A stretch of DNA of 64,000 nucleotides, taken from positions 434,001-498,000 of the forward strand of contig NZ_CANKYM010000001.1 of the NCBI RefSeq assembly GCF_947488185.1, written 5' to 3'. Of the stretch, positions 1 through 8,722 are shown one piece after another. How positions within the stretch are numbered: position 1 is the stretch's first letter; every line of letters starts with the position of its first letter. The notes under the pieces are model-generated. The model saw only the letters and a list, made by a program, of their open reading frames with translations, was not told the origin of the DNA and ran no database searches. The DNA comes from an uncultured Roseobacter sp. Lineage in GTDB: Bacteria; Pseudomonadota; Alphaproteobacteria; Rhodobacterales; Rhodobacteraceae. The translations under genes and the position numbers were made by a program.

Positions 1-500
1 TCGCGCAAACGACGGCCCGTGGTGATCTGAATAGGGCCATTCACATCGTTCAGCGGGATGCCATGGGCGGCGGTCAGCGCCTGAACCGCGGTGATCCCCG
101 GCACGACCCGCAGCGCCGGTTGTGGGGTCAGACGCCGGGCGATACGGATTGTGCTGTCGTAGAGCGATGGATCGCCCCAGACCAGCAAAGCAACCGGACC
201 AGACGCGCCAACATCTGCCAGTGCCGTCTGCCAGCGCGCGGCAATCTCATCATGCCAGCGTTCGACCCGCTCCAGATAGGGCAAGGCGGGATCGCGGATG
301 GGATAGTCAAACGGTACGATCCGCGCCGTCGATCCGGCGGCGGCAATGATGCCGTGCCGCAGGGAGGCGAGATCGTCTTTGCCCGCGCCTTTGTGGGGGA
401 CAAGAATGACCGATGCCTCGCGGATGGCCTGCATCCCCTCCATCGTGACATGGGCGGGTGACCCGGTGCCGATGCCGATGAGCCAGAGGGTATCGATCAT
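1..500 (-). CDS. cobF: Precorrin-6A synthase (deacetylating) CobF, 3' end outside window
   Basis: The reverse-strand reading from the ATG at 500 begins MIDTLWLIGIGTGSP, the Gly-rich SAM-binding start of tetrapyrrole methylases. It continues through LVPHKGAGKDDL and VWGDPSLYDST, which are characteristic of CobF. In the aerobic pathway CobF methylates C1 of precorrin-5 and releases acetate to give precorrin-6A; it is cytoplasmic. About 166 residues are visible, and the C-terminal third runs off the left edge. It lies 63 bp downstream of cbiM on the same strand, so it is probably in the unit controlled by the riboswitch before cbiM. Confidence 0.93.
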   Translation of the reverse strand, partial: MIDTLWLIGIGTGSPAHVTMEGMQAIREASVILVPHKGAGKDDLASLRHGIIAAAGSTARIVPFDYPIRDPALPYLERVERWHDEIAARWQTALADVGASGPVALLVWGDPSLYDSTIRIARRLTPQPALRVVPGITAVQALTAAHGIPLNDVNGPIQITTGRRLR

Positions 501-563
501 AAGAAATATCCACGAAAAAGCCCGGATCCCGCGCAGGGACCCGGGCTATTGATGTCAATCGGA

Positions 564-1241
564 TCAGGCCGCGTTGTAGAGACGTGCGGTGAAGAGACCC
601 GACAGTTTGCCCGACCGCAGCGCCTTGGCACCGGCCAGCACCGCCAGATCGGCAATCGGCTCAATGAGGACGACAAGCATGTAGGCAGCCCCGAAGGTCA
701 GCACGGATTGCGCTGTTTCCGCCCCGATGCCCTGGCCGTAGAAGGCCCAGAAGGCGACCCAGGCGACGACGCCACCCTGATACATCGCGGAGAGCTTGAA
801 GACATCCGCATAGGCAAGGTCAACATAGGCTTTGTCTCGCGGGATAAACCGGTTGGCGAGCGCCGAGATCGCAAAGAGCGGCACCAGAAGCGTCGTGACG
901 TTGACGAAAAACATTGGCAGGTCGCTGGGCGCAAAGAACGCGCCTTGAACCAGCAGGCCAAGTGCCAGACCAAGGGCGGCAGGTGCCGCGCCCATCAACA
1001 GGAACAGCGTGGTGCCCAGAATGAAGTGTACTTCGGAGACGCCTACAGCGAAATGCGGCAGCACTTCGAAAAAGATGAAGGTGCCCACGGTGGCCATCAC
1101 CGTGCGCAGCGCAAAGGAAGCGGCGTTGTGGCTCTTGAGGTCTTCGAAAGCGAGTTTCGCAGTATAGCCGGCGGCGCCTGCTGCGGTCGCATAGGCAAAG
1201 GCCATTTTGGCCCCGTCCACGACACCTGGTTCGATATGCAT
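564..1241 (-). CDS. cbiM: CbiM-like energy-coupling-factor cobalt permease
   Basis: A 225-residue polytopic membrane protein starting MHIEPG. The N-terminal Met-His is the metal-binding hallmark of CbiM/NikM S-components. Several hydrophobic segments follow (about residues 10-30, 45-65, 75-105, 110-130, 150-175 and 180-205). It probably imports cobalt for the corrin ring made by the neighbouring cob genes. No CbiN, CbiQ or CbiO genes are seen next to it, so the energising module is either elsewhere or not used. The start is supported by GAAAGGA a few bases upstream. The riboswitch at 1305-1470 lies immediately before it. Confidence 0.8.
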   Translation of the reverse strand: MHIEPGVVDGAKMAFAYATAAGAAGYTAKLAFEDLKSHNAASFALRTVMATVGTFIFFEVLPHFAVGVSEVHFILGTTLFLLMGAAPAALGLALGLLVQGAFFAPSDLPMFFVNVTTLLVPLFAISALANRFIPRDKAYVDLAYADVFKLSAMYQGGVVAWVAFWAFYGQGIGAETAQSVLTFGAAYMLVVLIEPIADLAVLAGAKALRSGKLSGLFTARLYNAA

Positions 1242-1304
1242 GTGCTGTCCTTTCTATCCTGCCCCTCCGGCAGGTCGTTGTCCGTGCGTGCACGGGGTTG
1301 GGTT

Positions 1305-1470
1305 GCGCGGCAGGTCTCCTGACTTGCGGGTCGCGGCACTCAGGTCCTTCCCAGCCCTTGGGCCAGTGGGTCATCCATCGCGCTCGCCGCTTACAGTTGC
1401 GGGGGCAGTCTGAGACTTTCACTCAGTTCCCTTTTCAGCCACAAAACGTGGCACCGTGCCTTAGTCCTAT
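1305..1470 (-). ncRNA. Cobalamin (B12) riboswitch upstream of cbiM-cobF
   Basis: Read on the minus strand, the segment carries the conserved elements of the class: GGCACGGTGCCACG, AAAAGGGAA near the 5' part, a CCCCCGCAACTGTAAGCG core, GGAAGG, and a 3' AGTCAGGAGACCTGCC that pairs back with the start. Between it and the cbiM start lies a 6-bp stem with a 5-base loop (1258-1274), just before the Shine-Dalgarno region, which could be the expression platform. It should repress cobalt import when adenosylcobalamin is abundant. The exact edges are approximate. Confidence 0.92.
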
Positions 1471-1508
1471 CCCTGATGTTCGCGCCCGAACAAGCAGAAA
1501 AGCGACTT

Positions 1509-2228
1509 TCAGCCCTCGGCAAACGGCCCGAAGAGGATCAAAGCGGGTTTATCACCGATTTCCTGCGCCAATTGCTCGGCCAGTGCCGCCACCGTTGTAC
1601 GCTGGATGCTCTGCTCCGGACTGCTGACGCTTTCGGCGAGAATCGCCGGTGTCTCGGGTGGCAGGCCTCTTTCGGTCAGCGCGTCGAGCAGTTTGGGGAA
1701 GGTCCGCTTGCCCATGAAGACAACTGTAGACGCAGTCGGGTCCGCGAGCGCCTGCAGGTCCAGATCCTGTGGCAGTTGCCCGCTGACATCATGCCCAGTC
1801 ACGAATTGCACGCGCCGTGCGGTCAGACGGCGCGTCAGCGGTATACCCGCCGCAGCCGCCGCAGCGCAGGCGGAGGGGATGCCCGGAATAATCTCGTACG
1901 GGATGCCGGCCTCGCGCAACGCCACCAGTTCTTCTTCCAACCGGCCAAAAAGCCCGCTGTCGCCTGATTTCAGACGCACCACGCGCTGATCCATCTGGGC
2001 ATATTCCACGAGTAGGCGGCTGACATGATGCTGTTTGGGGGATGGGCGGCCTGCCCTTTTGCCGACGCCGACCAGATCTGCGCCCGACCGGGCATGGCTG
2101 AGGATCGGCCCCGAGGAAAGATCGTCAAACAATACTGCATCGGCGCGTTTCAACCGGTCTACGGCCTTCAGTGTCAACAGTTCGGGATCGCCGGGGCCTG
2201 ACCCCACAAAGCTGACGAAGCCGGTCAC
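1509..2228 (-). CDS. cobA: Uroporphyrinogen-III C-methyltransferase (SUMT)
   Basis: A stand-alone 239-residue SUMT that adds methyl groups at C2 and C7 of uroporphyrinogen III to form precorrin-2, the branch point towards cobalamin and sirohaem. The N-terminus has the VGSGPGDPELLTLKA motif. VRLKSGDSGLFGR and the IIPGIPSACAAAAAAGIPLT segment are the second and third tetrapyrrole-methylase signatures. Length is normal for a SUMT without CysG fusion domains. Its start overlaps the cobB stop by 4 bp, indicating translational coupling. Confidence 0.95.
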   Translation of the reverse strand: MTGFVSFVGSGPGDPELLTLKAVDRLKRADAVLFDDLSSGPILSHARSGADLVGVGKRAGRPSPKQHHVSRLLVEYAQMDQRVVRLKSGDSGLFGRLEEELVALREAGIPYEIIPGIPSACAAAAAAGIPLTRRLTARRVQFVTGHDVSGQLPQDLDLQALADPTASTVVFMGKRTFPKLLDALTERGLPPETPAILAESVSSPEQSIQRTTVAALAEQLAQEIGDKPALILFGPFAEG

Positions 2229-3544
2229 GCGCCTTCCTCACCCGTGATGAAATGGAAGAAAGTGCCGGACACATGACCTCGGTGCGATCCGGTCTCGGGC
2301 ACCGGGTTGCCATCGGCGTCCGCCACCTCTGCCAGTGCCGCATCGGGCTGCTCCAGGATCGTGGAATAGTGGAATTCATGCCCGCGCAGCGCCGCACCCG
2401 GCGCGTGACCGGGCAGCGGGGCCTTCAACACGGCCCGCCGGTAGCCGAGGTGGAATTTGCGCTTCTCATAGCTGGTGACAAGTCCCAGAAGCCCCGCCAT
2501 CTGGTGCCGGGTGCCTTCCTTGTCGATCAGCGCCTCGCCCAGGGCCATGTAGCCCCCGCATTCCCCATGCACGGGCCGCGTCTCTGCGTGTTTCCGCAGA
2601 CCGGCCTGAAATGTGGCGGCTGAGGCCAGCACGCCACCATGCAGTTCCGGGTAGCCCCCCGGCAGCCAGACCAGATCGGCGCTTGCATCCGGGGCCTGAT
2701 CCGCCAGCGGGGAAAAGGGCAGGATTTCCGCCCCGGCTTCCCGCCAGCCTTTGAGCACATGCGGATAGGTAAAGGAAAACGCCGCATCCTGCGCCAGGGC
2801 GATACGCTGGGCCGGGGGTGTTGGCAGCTTGACGCTGTCGAGGGGCGTTATCTGGCCCTTGGCCGCCGCGCGAATGGCCGCGATGTCGACGTGGTCGCGT
2901 AGAAACTGCGCATAGCCTGCAATGGCTGCGTCCAGATCGGGGTGTTCCACGGCCTGGATCAACCCCAGATGGCGTTCTGGCAAGGTCAGGTCCCCCCGGC
3001 GTGGCAGAACGCCCAGCACGTTCAACCCGGCATTTTCCATGCCCAGACGCGCGAGACGTTCGTGGCGCGGCGAGGCGCAGCGATTCAGGATCACCCCGGC
3101 AAAGGGAACCTCCGGATTATACGCCTGAAACCCGAGCGCCGTGGCCGCCGCCGATTGCGCCTGCCCGCTGACATCCACGACCAGAACCACGGGCCAGCCC
3201 ATGCGCTGCGCTGTCTCGGCGCTGCTGCCAAAACCGCTTTGTCCACGAGTGGCGACACCATCATAGAGGCCCATCGACCCTTCGGCGACGCAGATGTCGG
3301 CACCCGCCGCCTCAGCGGATATTGCAGCCAGCAAATCCGGCCCCATGGCCCAGCTGTCGAGGTTGAAGGACGCGCGTCCGCTGGCCGCATGGTGAAAGGC
3401 CGGGTCGATGTAATCCGGCCCGGATTTGAAGGGTTGCACCCGCAGCCCGTCCTCTGCCAGTGCGCGCAGTAGCCCCAGCATCACCGTTGTTTTCCCTGTC
3501 CCCGAAGAGGGCGCGGAGATCATGATGCCCGGTACATTAGTCAT
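2225..3544 (-). CDS. cobB: Cobyrinate / hydrogenobyrinate a,c-diamide synthase
   Basis: A glutamine-dependent amidase that amidates the a and c side chains. It has the P-loop [10 protein letters not shown] near its start and a C-terminal class-I glutamine amidotransferase domain with the nucleophile Cys in [11 protein letters not shown]. The frame is open further upstream, but the ATG at 3544 has a GGAG eight bases before it and gives about 439 residues, the usual length. This start lies inside the last codons of cobM (8-bp overlap). An alternative ATG two codons earlier (3550) would place that GGAG only two bases away. Confidence 0.94.
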   Translation of the reverse strand: MTNVPGIMISAPSSGTGKTTVMLGLLRALAEDGLRVQPFKSGPDYIDPAFHHAASGRASFNLDSWAMGPDLLAAISAEAAGADICVAEGSMGLYDGVATRGQSGFGSSAETAQRMGWPVVLVVDVSGQAQSAAATALGFQAYNPEVPFAGVILNRCASPRHERLARLGMENAGLNVLGVLPRRGDLTLPERHLGLIQAVEHPDLDAAIAGYAQFLRDHVDIAAIRAAAKGQITPLDSVKLPTPPAQRIALAQDAAFSFTYPHVLKGWREAGAEILPFSPLADQAPDASADLVWLPGGYPELHGGVLASAATFQAGLRKHAETRPVHGECGGYMALGEALIDKEGTRHQMAGLLGLVTSYEKRKFHLGYRRAVLKAPLPGHAPGAALRGHEFHYSTILEQPDAALAEVADADGNPVPETGSHRGHVSGTFFHFITGEEGA

Positions 3545-4331
3545 CGCCATGGCTCCAGCTTGCCCAGGGGCTTTCCGCGCTTTGCGGGCGGTAGCGCCTG
3601 TCGTAATCCGTTGAATAGAGGCAGCTTTCGTCAAACCCCTCCGCCGCCAGAGCGGGCCCAACGAGGATCAGCGCCGTGCGCGTGATCCCAGTGTCCAGTC
3701 GCGTAGCAATGTCCGAGAGCGTACCACGGATGATCTGTTCATCCGGCCAGCTGGCGCGATAGACCACCGCGACCGGGCAGTCCGCGCCGTAAGCGGGGGC
3801 CAGATCACCGACAACCGTTTCAAGATTCTGAATGGACAGATGGATGGCCAGGGTTGCGCCGGTCGCGGCAAAATTTGTCAGGGTCTCGCCTTCCGGCATC
3901 GAAGAGGCACGGCCCGGCGTGCGGGTCAGCACCACGGATTGCGCCAGCCCCGGCAAGGTCAGCTCCGCCCCCAGGGCGGCTGCGGCGGCCGAGAAAGAAG
4001 GCACGCCGGGCGTGACCGACACCGGGATACCGGCCGCGCGCAGGCGGCGCATCTGTTCGCCCATCGCGGACCAGACGGACAAATCGCCTGAATGCAGCCG
4101 CGCGATATCCTTGCCCGCCGCATGTGCGGATTGGATCGCACCCATGATCTCATCCAGCGACATCGACGCGGTGTTCACGATCTCTGCCTGCGGTGGACAA
4201 TGCGCAAGGATCGCCTCCGGCACGAGGGAGCCCGCGTAGAGGCACACAGGACAAGACGCGATGAGATCACGCCCGCGCAGGGTCAGAAGATCGGGGGCGC
4301 CCGGTCCGGCGCCGATGAAATGGACGGTCAT
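3537..4331 (-). CDS. cobM: Precorrin-4 C11-methyltransferase
   Basis: A 264-residue tetrapyrrole methylase beginning [20 protein letters not shown]. The LYAGSLVP and [18 protein letters not shown] motifs are typical of CobM/CbiF, as is [15 protein letters not shown]. It methylates C11 of precorrin-4 to give precorrin-5. It overlaps cobE at its start (4 bp) and cobB at its end. Confidence 0.95.
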   Translation of the reverse strand: MTVHFIGAGPGAPDLLTLRGRDLIASCPVCLYAGSLVPEAILAHCPPQAEIVNTASMSLDEIMGAIQSAHAAGKDIARLHSGDLSVWSAMGEQMRRLRAAGIPVSVTPGVPSFSAAAAALGAELTLPGLAQSVVLTRTPGRASSMPEGETLTNFAATGATLAIHLSIQNLETVVGDLAPAYGADCPVAVVYRASWPDEQIIRGTLSDIATRLDTGITRTALILVGPALAAEGFDESCLYSTDYDRRYRPQSAESPWASWSHGDD

Positions 4332-4696
4332 GATGTCTCTCTGATGGCAAGCGCGCAGGTCGCAAGCTTGTCGGCTGAAGTATGTCTGACGGTCAAGAGG
4401 CGTGCGCCTGGACCTGCTGCGGCGAGGGCTGCAGCCTCGGCGACGGAGCCTGTGCCATAGGCCTCTTGTGAGGCGTCTGACTGGCTTACCGTTGATTGCC
4501 GTCGCAAAACGTCCAAAGGCACCGCTTTCACGGGCACCCCCGCGTCTTCGGCAAAGAGGCGAAATGCCTCTGCGGTTGCCTTGTCTTCCAATGTTGCCAG
4601 CACATCCGGTTGCGCGGCCTGGCAGGCGCGATCAAGGGCATCCTGCAAACTGCCGACGGAAGCCATTTTTCGAAAGCCAAAACCGGCGGCAATCAT
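4328..4696 (-). CDS. cobE: CobE / CbiG C-terminal-like cobalamin protein
   Basis: A 122-residue protein starting [10 protein letters not shown], matching the small CobE domain, which is homologous to the C-terminus of CbiG. CobE is required for aerobic cobalamin synthesis, but its exact step is unclear. The start is chosen because the ATG at 4696 overlaps the cobL stop as ATGA. An in-frame ATG five codons upstream (4711) is possible. The reading frame extends further upstream only as a shadow of cobL. Confidence 0.85.
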   Translation of the reverse strand: MIAAGFGFRKMASVGSLQDALDRACQAAQPDVLATLEDKATAEAFRLFAEDAGVPVKAVPLDVLRRQSTVSQSDASQEAYGTGSVAEAAALAAAGPGARLLTVRHTSADKLATCALAIRETS

Positions 4697-5892
4697 AGGG
4701 ACACGCTCCATTGAACAATCGGATAGCTTGCTTTCCATCCGCGCTTCGGCCCCAGCGGTTCTGATCGCGATACGTCCAAACGGATCAGCGTGCCACCGAG
4801 ACGGTGTTGGGCCTCGAGAACAAGTGCTTCGGTTTCGAGTGTGACGGCATTCGCCACCAGCCGTGTGCCCTTGGCCAGCTTGTCCTCCAACCAGTGCAAC
4901 AACTCGCCAGTCAGGCCGCCGCCGATAAAGACAACCTGCGGTTCGTTCTGTCCAGCCAATGCATTCGGTGCGGCCCCGGCGACGACATTCAGGCGATCCA
5001 CCCCAAGCCGTGCTGCATTCGCGGCGATCCGTGCGGCGCGCTCCGGATTCGGCTCGAAACTGGTGGCCTCCAGCGTGGGATGCGTCAACAGCCATTCGAT
5101 GCCAATGGACCCGGAGCCGCCACCAATGTCCCAGAGGTGCTCAAACGGTCTCGGCGCCAACGCGGAGAGTGTCATCGCGCGCACCGGCTGCTTGGTGATC
5201 TGCCCGTCCGTTTCAAACCAGTTGTCCGGCCGACCGCTGGCCAGCGGTAAGGCGTCCCCGTGCCCCTCAATCTCCACAGCGATGCAGAGGGGGTGCTGAA
5301 AGCGCTCGGCACGCACGGCATCGGCGCGTAAGTGCGTTTTTCGTTCGCGCGGCCCACCCAAGGCCTCAAGCACGGTCAGGGCTGAGGCCCCAAACCCAGC
5401 ATCGCTCAGATAGGCCCCCAACTCCCGAACGGCTTCACCGTCGCGGAGCAGTGCGATGATTGTCACATCGGGTGCCAAATGAGGCCGCAAGTGCGTCAAG
5501 GGGGCCGCATGCAGGCCCAGGCAAACCGTCCGCTCCAGCGACCAGCCCATGCGATTGGCCGCAAGGGAAAAGCTGGAGGGACCGGGGAAGGAAAACCACT
5601 CCTCCGGCTCCAGATGGCGCGCCAGCGTGGCCCCTGCGCCGAACCAGAAAGGATCACCCGATGCCAGCACAACCACGCGTTTGCCTCGCAGGCCCAACAG
5701 GATGTCGATGCCGTCGGCAAAGGGAACCGGCCAGCGTCGCGTCTCGCAGGGCAAATCACCCACCAGCGTCAGATGGCGGGGAGGGGCCATGACGATTTCC
5801 GCAGCCTCAAGGGCGGTTCGGCTTGCAGGCCCGAGGCCTTTGAGGCCATCTTCGTCCAATCCGATGATGGTCAACCACGGGGTCTCAGACAT
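4693..5892 (-). CDS. cobL: Precorrin-6Y C5,15-methyltransferase (decarboxylating)
   Basis: A 399-residue bifunctional enzyme. An N-terminal methylase domain (CbiE-like; LTIIGLDEDGLKGL, VVVLASGDPFWFGAGATL) is followed by a C-terminal Rossmann methyltransferase domain (CbiT-like; LWDIGGGSGSIGIEWL). It methylates C5 and C15 of precorrin-6B and decarboxylates the C12 acetate. The start at 5892 shares two bases with the start codon of the divergent gene cobK (the CATG at 5890-5893), so no intergenic DNA separates the pair. Confidence 0.95.
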   Translation of the reverse strand: MSETPWLTIIGLDEDGLKGLGPASRTALEAAEIVMAPPRHLTLVGDLPCETRRWPVPFADGIDILLGLRGKRVVVLASGDPFWFGAGATLARHLEPEEWFSFPGPSSFSLAANRMGWSLERTVCLGLHAAPLTHLRPHLAPDVTIIALLRDGEAVRELGAYLSDAGFGASALTVLEALGGPRERKTHLRADAVRAERFQHPLCIAVEIEGHGDALPLASGRPDNWFETDGQITKQPVRAMTLSALAPRPFEHLWDIGGGSGSIGIEWLLTHPTLEATSFEPNPERAARIAANAARLGVDRLNVVAGAAPNALAGQNEPQVVFIGGGLTGELLHWLEDKLAKGTRLVANAVTLETEALVLEAQHRLGGTLIRLDVSRSEPLGPKRGWKASYPIVQWSVSL

Positions 5893-6646
5893 GGAGCCAA
5901 ACCTGCTCGTTCTTGGCGGCACGACCGAAGCCACGGCGCTTTGTCGCACCATGAGCGATGCAGGTGTGCGGGGCACGGTCTCCTTTGCCGGTCGCGTCGC
6001 GCGGCCAGTTCGACAACCGCTGCCACAGCGGATTGGCGGGTTCGGCGGTGTTGCGGGGCTGGTGGACTATCTGCGCCAAGCCGCCATCACCCATGTGGTT
6101 GACGCGACGCATCCCTTTGCCGCGCAGATGAGCCGGAATGCGATTGCCGCCTGTTCTGAAACCGGCGTGCCGCTCACCGCACTGACCCGCGCGCCCTGGA
6201 CACCCGAGCCTGGGGACAATTGGACCCATGTTGCGGATATCGACGGTGCCGTCGCCGCGCTGGACCGGCCCGCCGCGCGCGTCATGCTGGCCATCGGGCG
6301 CATGAACCTGCCCGCTTTCGCCCCGCGACCACAGCATTTCTACCTGCTGCGTCTCGTCGATCCGCCCGAAACACCGCCCGCCCTGCCCGACCATCACGTC
6401 GAGGTCGACCGTGGCCCGTTCAGCTTTGACGGTGACCTCGCCCTGATGCGCCAGCACGCAATTTCGCTGGTTGTGTCGAAAAACTCCGGCGGGACGGGGG
6501 CTTATGCCAAAATCCGCGCCGCGCGCGCACTGGGGCTGCCGGTCATCATGATCGCCCGCCCGGATTTGCCCCCCCGGCATGAAGTGCATGATACCCATGC
6601 CGTATTGGACTGGGTGGGTCATGCCTCCACCGACCTCGGCGTATAG
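5891..6646 (+). CDS. cobK: Precorrin-6A reductase
   Basis: A 251-residue NADPH-dependent reductase starting MEPNLLVLGGTTEATALC, with HVVDATHPFAAQMSRNA and VVSKNSGGTGAYAKIRAA, all typical of CobK/CbiJ. It is the only plus-strand gene of the cluster. Its start codon overlaps the cobL start codon on the other strand, and its last 28 bp overlap the end of cobJ. Its promoter and ribosome-binding sequence must therefore lie within cobL. Confidence 0.94.
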   Translation: MEPNLLVLGGTTEATALCRTMSDAGVRGTVSFAGRVARPVRQPLPQRIGGFGGVAGLVDYLRQAAITHVVDATHPFAAQMSRNAIAACSETGVPLTALTRAPWTPEPGDNWTHVADIDGAVAALDRPAARVMLAIGRMNLPAFAPRPQHFYLLRLVDPPETPPALPDHHVEVDRGPFSFDGDLALMRQHAISLVVSKNSGGTGAYAKIRAARALGLPVIMIARPDLPPRHEVHDTHAVLDWVGHASTDLGV

Positions 6647-7371
6647 ACAATCGGCGCGCCATCCCGTTCGATCACGCGGGTGGTGGAGGAGCCGACAATC
6701 ACCATCGTGCGCATATCCGCCATATCGGGCGTAGCCTGCGACAGGGGCACGATACGGATGCTTTCCTCCGGTGTGGAGACGGCCCGCGCAAAGACGATGG
6801 GGCGGTCATCGCGGCAGGCATCCTTGAGGATCGACAGCGTTTTTTCAAAGCCTTCGGGGCGCGATTTCGACCGTGGGTTATAAAACGCCATGGCAAAATC
6901 AGCTTCGGCCGCCAGTCGCAGCCGCTTTTCGATCAGCCCCCAGGGTTTGAGATTATCGCTAAGGTTGATCGCACAAAAATCATGGCCCAGAGGGGCGCCC
7001 ACCCGGGCCGCAGCGGCCAACATCGCCGTGATCCCGGGCGTGACCCGTATGTCCAGCGCGCGCCAGTCCGGCGGCCCGGCGTCGACCGCTTCGAACACCG
7101 CGGCCGCCATGGCAAAGACGCCCGGATCACCGGACGACACCACCACGACGCGCCGCCCTGAGGCGGCCATTTCCAGCGCATGATTGGACCGGTCGATTTC
7201 CACGCGATTGTCGCTGGGATGCAGGCGCAGGCCTTCGCGTTCGGGCACCCGCGCCACATAGGGAATATAGCCCACCACATCCGTCGCCTCGGCCAGCGCA
7301 CGGCTCACCTCCGGGGTGACAAGGTCCGGGTCACCCGGCCCCAACCCCGCGATGACCAGCCAGCCGCTCAT
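6619..7371 (-). CDS. cobJ: Precorrin-3B C17-methyltransferase
   Basis: A 250-residue ring-contraction methylase. It carries the signatures VIAGLGPGDPDLVTPE, VVVVSSGDPGVFAMAAAV and VTPGITAMLAAAARVGAPLG, plus FAMAFYNPRSKSR, which is characteristic of CobJ/CbiH. It overlaps cobI by 4 bp at its start. Its 3' end overlaps the convergent cobK. Confidence 0.95.
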   Translation of the reverse strand: MSGWLVIAGLGPGDPDLVTPEVSRALAEATDVVGYIPYVARVPEREGLRLHPSDNRVEIDRSNHALEMAASGRRVVVVSSGDPGVFAMAAAVFEAVDAGPPDWRALDIRVTPGITAMLAAAARVGAPLGHDFCAINLSDNLKPWGLIEKRLRLAAEADFAMAFYNPRSKSRPEGFEKTLSILKDACRDDRPIVFARAVSTPEESIRIVPLSQATPDMADMRTMVIVGSSTTRVIERDGAPIVYTPRSVEA

Positions 7372-8096
7372 GGTCTGCGCCCCTGCCCGTGCACCACGAT
7401 GATCGAGAAATAGGGCGTGATTTTGTCACCCGCCTCCGCCAATCGCTGCACAGTCTGGTTGGGCATGCTGGCGTATTCCACCAGCCAGGCCGTATCGAAC
7501 TTGCCCGCCTGTTCCAGCGCCGATTTCACCTTTTCAAAGTGTCTGCCGATCTTCATGACCACAACGGCATCGCTGCGCTGCATCGCGTCAGCCAGCATCT
7601 CCTCTGGCAAGGTCCCCATCAGCACGGTCAGGATATCGTCACCCCAGGTGACCGGTTGCCCGGTGGCCGTCCAGGCCCCCGACATACCCGTAATCGCAGG
7701 CACGACCTCGACGGGCACCACATCTTTCAACCGGGTATAAAGATGCATGAAGGAGCCGAAAAAGAAGGGGTCCCCCTCGCACAGCACCACGACATCTTCC
7801 CCAGCTTCGGCCAGTTTGCGCAGATGCTCCGTGCATTCTGTATAGAACGCGGAAAGGGCCGCGTTGTAACCGGGGTCGGTGACCGGGATTTCTGTGGTCA
7901 CCGGGTATTCCATCGCGAATTCCACCACCTCGTCGTGCAGCATGCCTTTGACGATGCGCCGTGCCTGCCCGGAGCGGCCCGCCTTGCGGAAAAACGCCAC
8001 ATGACGCCCGTTCCGCAGCAGCCTGTCCGCGCGAACGCTCATCAAATCCGGATCACCCGGACCAAGGCCGACGCCGTAGATCGTGCCGACACTCAT
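7368..8096 (-). CDS. cobI: Precorrin-2 C20-methyltransferase
   Basis: A 242-residue protein starting MSVGTIYGVGLGPGDPDLMSVRA. VVLCEGDPFFFGSFMHL and VVPAITGMSGAWTATG are the CobI versions of the methylase motifs. It converts precorrin-2 to precorrin-3A. The frame is open upstream into cobH, but the ATG at 8096 overlaps the cobH stop as ATGA, so this start is chosen. Confidence 0.95.
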   Translation of the reverse strand: MSVGTIYGVGLGPGDPDLMSVRADRLLRNGRHVAFFRKAGRSGQARRIVKGMLHDEVVEFAMEYPVTTEIPVTDPGYNAALSAFYTECTEHLRKLAEAGEDVVVLCEGDPFFFGSFMHLYTRLKDVVPVEVVPAITGMSGAWTATGQPVTWGDDILTVLMGTLPEEMLADAMQRSDAVVVMKIGRHFEKVKSALEQAGKFDTAWLVEYASMPNQTVQRLAEAGDKITPYFSIIVVHGQGRRP

Positions 8097-8722
8097 TCCG
8101 CGCGGCTCGCAATGGCGTTGATGGCCGCGACGGTGATCGCGCTGCCGCCCAGACGCCCCTGCACAATGCAACAGGGCACTGGTTGATCCGCCCAGAGCGC
8201 ATCCTTGCTCTCCACAGCACCGACAAATCCCACCGGACAACCGATGATCGCCGCCGGGCGCGGGCACGCGGGGTCCTGCAACATGTTGAGCAAGTGGAAC
8301 AGGGCCGTGGGTGCGTTGCCAATGGCGACCAGGGCACCGGCCAGATGGGGCCGCCACAGTTCCAGCGCGGCGGCAGAGCGCGTGTTCTGCATCTGTGCCG
8401 CGAGGTCGCGGACGCCGTCATCATGCAGGGTGCAGATGACCTGGTTGTCTGCCGGCAGACGCGGGCGCGTGACCCCTTCGCTGACCATGCGCGCATCGCA
8501 CAGGATCGGGGCACCGGCCTCCAGCGCCGCCCGCGCGGCCTGCGCGAAACCAGCGGAAAACCTGATGTGCTCTTCCAGACCGACAAGCCCCGCCGCGTGG
8601 ATCATCCGCACGGCGATCTGCTCTTCATCCGTGCTGAACCGGTCCAGCTGTGCTTCTGACCGGATCGTGGCAAAGGATTGCTTGTAGATCGCGGCCCCGT
8701 TGGTCTCATAGGTGTAGGTCAT
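8093..8722 (-). CDS. cobH: Precorrin-8X methylmutase
   Basis: A 209-residue CobH/CbiC-family protein that moves the C11 methyl to C12, giving hydrogenobyrinic acid. The visible motifs ILCDARMVSEGV, AIGNAPTALFHLLNM and GCPVGFVGAVESK are diagnostic. The ATG at 8722 overlaps the cobG stop (TGATG). A TTG one codon earlier is less likely. Confidence 0.95.
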   Translation of the reverse strand: MTYTYETNGAAIYKQSFATIRSEAQLDRFSTDEEQIAVRMIHAAGLVGLEEHIRFSAGFAQAARAALEAGAPILCDARMVSEGVTRPRLPADNQVICTLHDDGVRDLAAQMQNTRSAAALELWRPHLAGALVAIGNAPTALFHLLNMLQDPACPRPAAIIGCPVGFVGAVESKDALWADQPVPCCIVQGRLGGSAITVAAINAIASRAE

